Source of the DNA: Methylophilaceae bacterium
Lineage (GTDB): Bacteria > Pseudomonadota > Gammaproteobacteria > Burkholderiales > Methylophilaceae
Length of the DNA: 33,483 nucleotides
Direction of reading: 5' to 3'
Assembly: GCA_028342535.1 (NCBI GenBank)
Contig: JAOLWQ010000002.1
Location: 1 to 33,483, forward strand
Below are positions 32,227 to 33,483 of this stretch, piece by piece (position 1 is the first letter of the stretch; the number at the start of each line of letters is the position of its first letter). The notes under the pieces were generated by a model. It was not told where the DNA came from and ran no database searches. It saw only the letters and a program-made list of their open reading frames with translations. Position numbers and translations under genes: made by a program.

Positions 32227-33009
32227 TTAAGTATCGCCTAATTGAAGAAATATCGATGATGATGATGTTTGTTGATTAATTTTAATTAATCCTTCTTTTG
32301 TTAATTCAAGAATTGCTAAAAAACAAACTACTAATTTTGGAATAGGGTCTTTTTCATAATTAAAAAAAGTCGAGAATTCTAACAAATTTTTATCATTTAA
32401 TTTTCTTAAAATAATTGTCATATGCTCCCTAACCGATAGTTCAGATCTGCTAATTTGATGCTGTTCAAATTGTTTAGCTCTTTTAATTACATTTTTCCAT
32501 GCTGCGAATAAATCATCAAGAGTCACATCTGGATATGTAATTTCCGTGACCCTTTCAAAATACGATTGAGCAATTAAAATATTTTTTCCAACCTGCGGCA
32601 TTTCATTTAAATTTTCAGCTGCATCCTTCATTAGCTCATATTCAATAAGCTTTTTTACTAATTCTGCTCTTGGGTCATCTTCTTCATCTTCTAGTGATAT
32701 TTTCGGAAGGAGCATTCTTGATTTAATCTCAATCAACATTGCTGACATTAGGAGGTAATCTGCTGCAAGCTCCAACTTAATAACTTTCATTTTTTCTACG
32801 TAATTTACATATTGCAAAGTTAAATTAGCCATTGGAATATCCAATATATCAATATTATTTTTTCTAATTAAATATATTAATAAATCTAATGGACCTTCAA
32901 ATGAATCAAGATAAACCTCTAGAGCATCTGGTGGAATATACAAATCTTGCGGGAGTAACTCTATTTCTTCACCATAAACTTTAGCTAAATTTTTTATGCT
33001 TGCAGTCAT
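32227..33009 (-). CDS. scpA: Segregation and condensation protein A (kleisin)
   Basis: Kleisin subunit bridging the Smc heads. The 260-residue protein has the N-terminal Smc-binding signature FEGPLDLLIYLIRKNNIDILDIPMA (near 33-57), followed by ADYLLMSAMLIEIKSRMLLP, an acidic linker (LEDEEDDPR), and a C-terminal winged-helix region (FLAILELTKEGLIKINQ). The ATG shares one base with the stop of the upstream gene (TAATG), and the stop abuts scpB. Assignment is firm. Confidence 0.96.
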   Translation of the reverse strand: MTASIKNLAKVYGEEIELLPQDLYIPPDALEVYLDSFEGPLDLLIYLIRKNNIDILDIPMANLTLQYVNYVEKMKVIKLELAADYLLMSAMLIEIKSRMLLPKISLEDEEDDPRAELVKKLIEYELMKDAAENLNEMPQVGKNILIAQSYFERVTEITYPDVTLDDLFAAWKNVIKRAKQFEQHQISRSELSVREHMTIILRKLNDKNLLEFSTFFNYEKDPIPKLVVCFLAILELTKEGLIKINQQTSSSSIFLQLGDT

Positions 33010-33483
33010 TAAAAATCTATTCCCATTTCTTCACGTACCTCTCTCATTGTATCTTTAGCAATTTTTCTTGCCTTTTCACAACCATCCGCCGCAACACTTC
33101 TAATTAAATCTGGACTATTTTTATACTGCTCTAATTTATCTTTATAGACTTTAGATTCTCTATTAAATGAAATAGTATTAGATTCTTTATCTATTAATTT
33201 AAATTCTGGTTCTATAAGTATCATTTTACCTCCACCCTCCAAATATCCGAGCAGCCTCTCTTTGTCTCCGAGACTAAGACCCTGTTCATCATCGAGAAGT
33301 GATTGAGCAGATTCTAAGACTTGTTCATCACCATTTGCCAAATATGACGCTCGTAATTCTTCATATAGATGCCCCTTCTTTGTTCCAAGTTTCTTTATAG
33401 CTTGTTTAGCTTTTTCTTGGTAGCCAATATCTTTACCATATAAATTATTGAATTCTTTGACAATATTTGAGGTTAAGTTAACA
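33009..33483 (-). CDS. trpS: Probable tryptophan-tRNA ligase, C-terminal part (5' end outside window)
   Basis: An open frame of 157 codons runs from the window edge to a TAA overlapping scpA by one base; the start lies beyond 33483. The last 40 residues (YKNSPDLIRSVAADGCEKAR then KIAKDTMREVREEMGIDF) match the C-terminal tail of the longer bacterial tryptophanyl-tRNA synthetases, and trpS commonly precedes scpA. Upstream, however, residues such as GHLYEELRASYLANGDEQVL and KERLLGYLEGGGKMILIEPE do not resemble the expected TrpS region with its GIGCxxCK-type segment. The conserved HIGH and KMSKS motifs would lie outside the window. It may be a divergent TrpS or a TrpS with an inserted segment. 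The tail is recognised; the rest is not. Confidence 0.55.
   Translation of the reverse strand, partial: VNLTSNIVKEFNNLYGKDIGYQEKAKQAIKKLGTKKGHLYEELRASYLANGDEQVLESAQSLLDDEQGLSLGDKERLLGYLEGGGKMILIEPEFKLIDKESNTISFNRESKVYKDKLEQYKNSPDLIRSVAADGCEKARKIAKDTMREVREEMGIDF

Noticed and set aside
1-33483. CRISPR arrays, insertion sequences, prophage or integration sites next to the tRNAs
   Set aside because: No direct-repeat arrays, transposase or integrase genes, or duplicated tRNA 3' ends were found; all regions beside tRNAs are conserved housekeeping genes.

Overview
This is an ordinary but very compact chromosomal segment from an AT-rich, probably free-living and genome-streamlined proteobacterium. 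Thirty-seven protein genes (one cut by the right edge) and four tRNA genes (one cut by the left edge) fill almost every base. No intergenic gap exceeds about 150 bases, many neighbours overlap, and there are no phages, insertion sequences, CRISPR arrays or transferred islands. The gene orders uvrC-pgsA-tRNA-Gly-tRNA-Cys-tRNA-Leu, tpiA-secG-tRNA-Leu(GAG), surE-nlpD, trpS-scpA-scpB-rluB, dapD-arsC-like-dapE and cysM-exonuclease-rlmD are those of beta- and gammaproteobacteria. I favour a marine betaproteobacterium of the OM43/Methylophilales kind, with SUP05-like gammaproteobacteria as the alternative. This is inference from synteny and base composition, not from a search.

Layout. (1) 1-9152, all minus strand: acnB, a family 5 uracil-DNA glycosylase, a small 4-oxalocrotonate tautomerase gene, uvrC, pgsA, three tRNAs, recJ, tpiA, secG and tRNA-Leu(GAG). 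DNA repair (UDG, UvrC, RecJ) is mixed with central carbon metabolism and phospholipid synthesis. (2) 9301-13201, plus strand: purB, wrbA, a DUF2069 membrane protein, surE and the nlpD lipoprotein, chained by ATGA stop/start overlaps. (3) 13202-14165, minus: a thioredoxin and a nitroreductase. (4) 14303-14770, plus: tadA, ending in a clear bidirectional terminator shared with a convergent Bax inhibitor-1 family gene. (5) 15590-24420, minus: ten genes packed as one apparent operon: dsbB, cysM, a PolB-like exonuclease, rlmD, a peptide-binding lipoprotein, an L,D-transpeptidase, two peptide permeases, the queuosine-precursor transporter yhhQ and nagZ. (6) 24500-30806, plus: xseA, kup, an M48 lipoprotein protease, dapD, an ArsC/Spx-like protein and dapE. 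(7) 30809-33483, minus: rluB, scpB, scpA and the 3' end of a gene that is probably trpS.

Cell-wall themes recur: dapD/dapE make the diaminopimelate precursor, the L,D-transpeptidase and NlpD act on or regulate peptidoglycan, NagZ recycles it, and the ABC importer placed between them may take up peptides, possibly murein peptides. The importer has no ATPase genes here.

I see no convincing new biological system. The points most worth a second look are the L,D-transpeptidase embedded in a peptide importer without ATPases, the unusual sequence upstream of the TrpS-like tail, a hairpin directly after each of the three clustered tRNAs, the overlooked 59-residue tautomerase gene that fixes the uvrC start, and several family members with altered conserved residues (triosephosphate isomerase, thioredoxin, NlpD).
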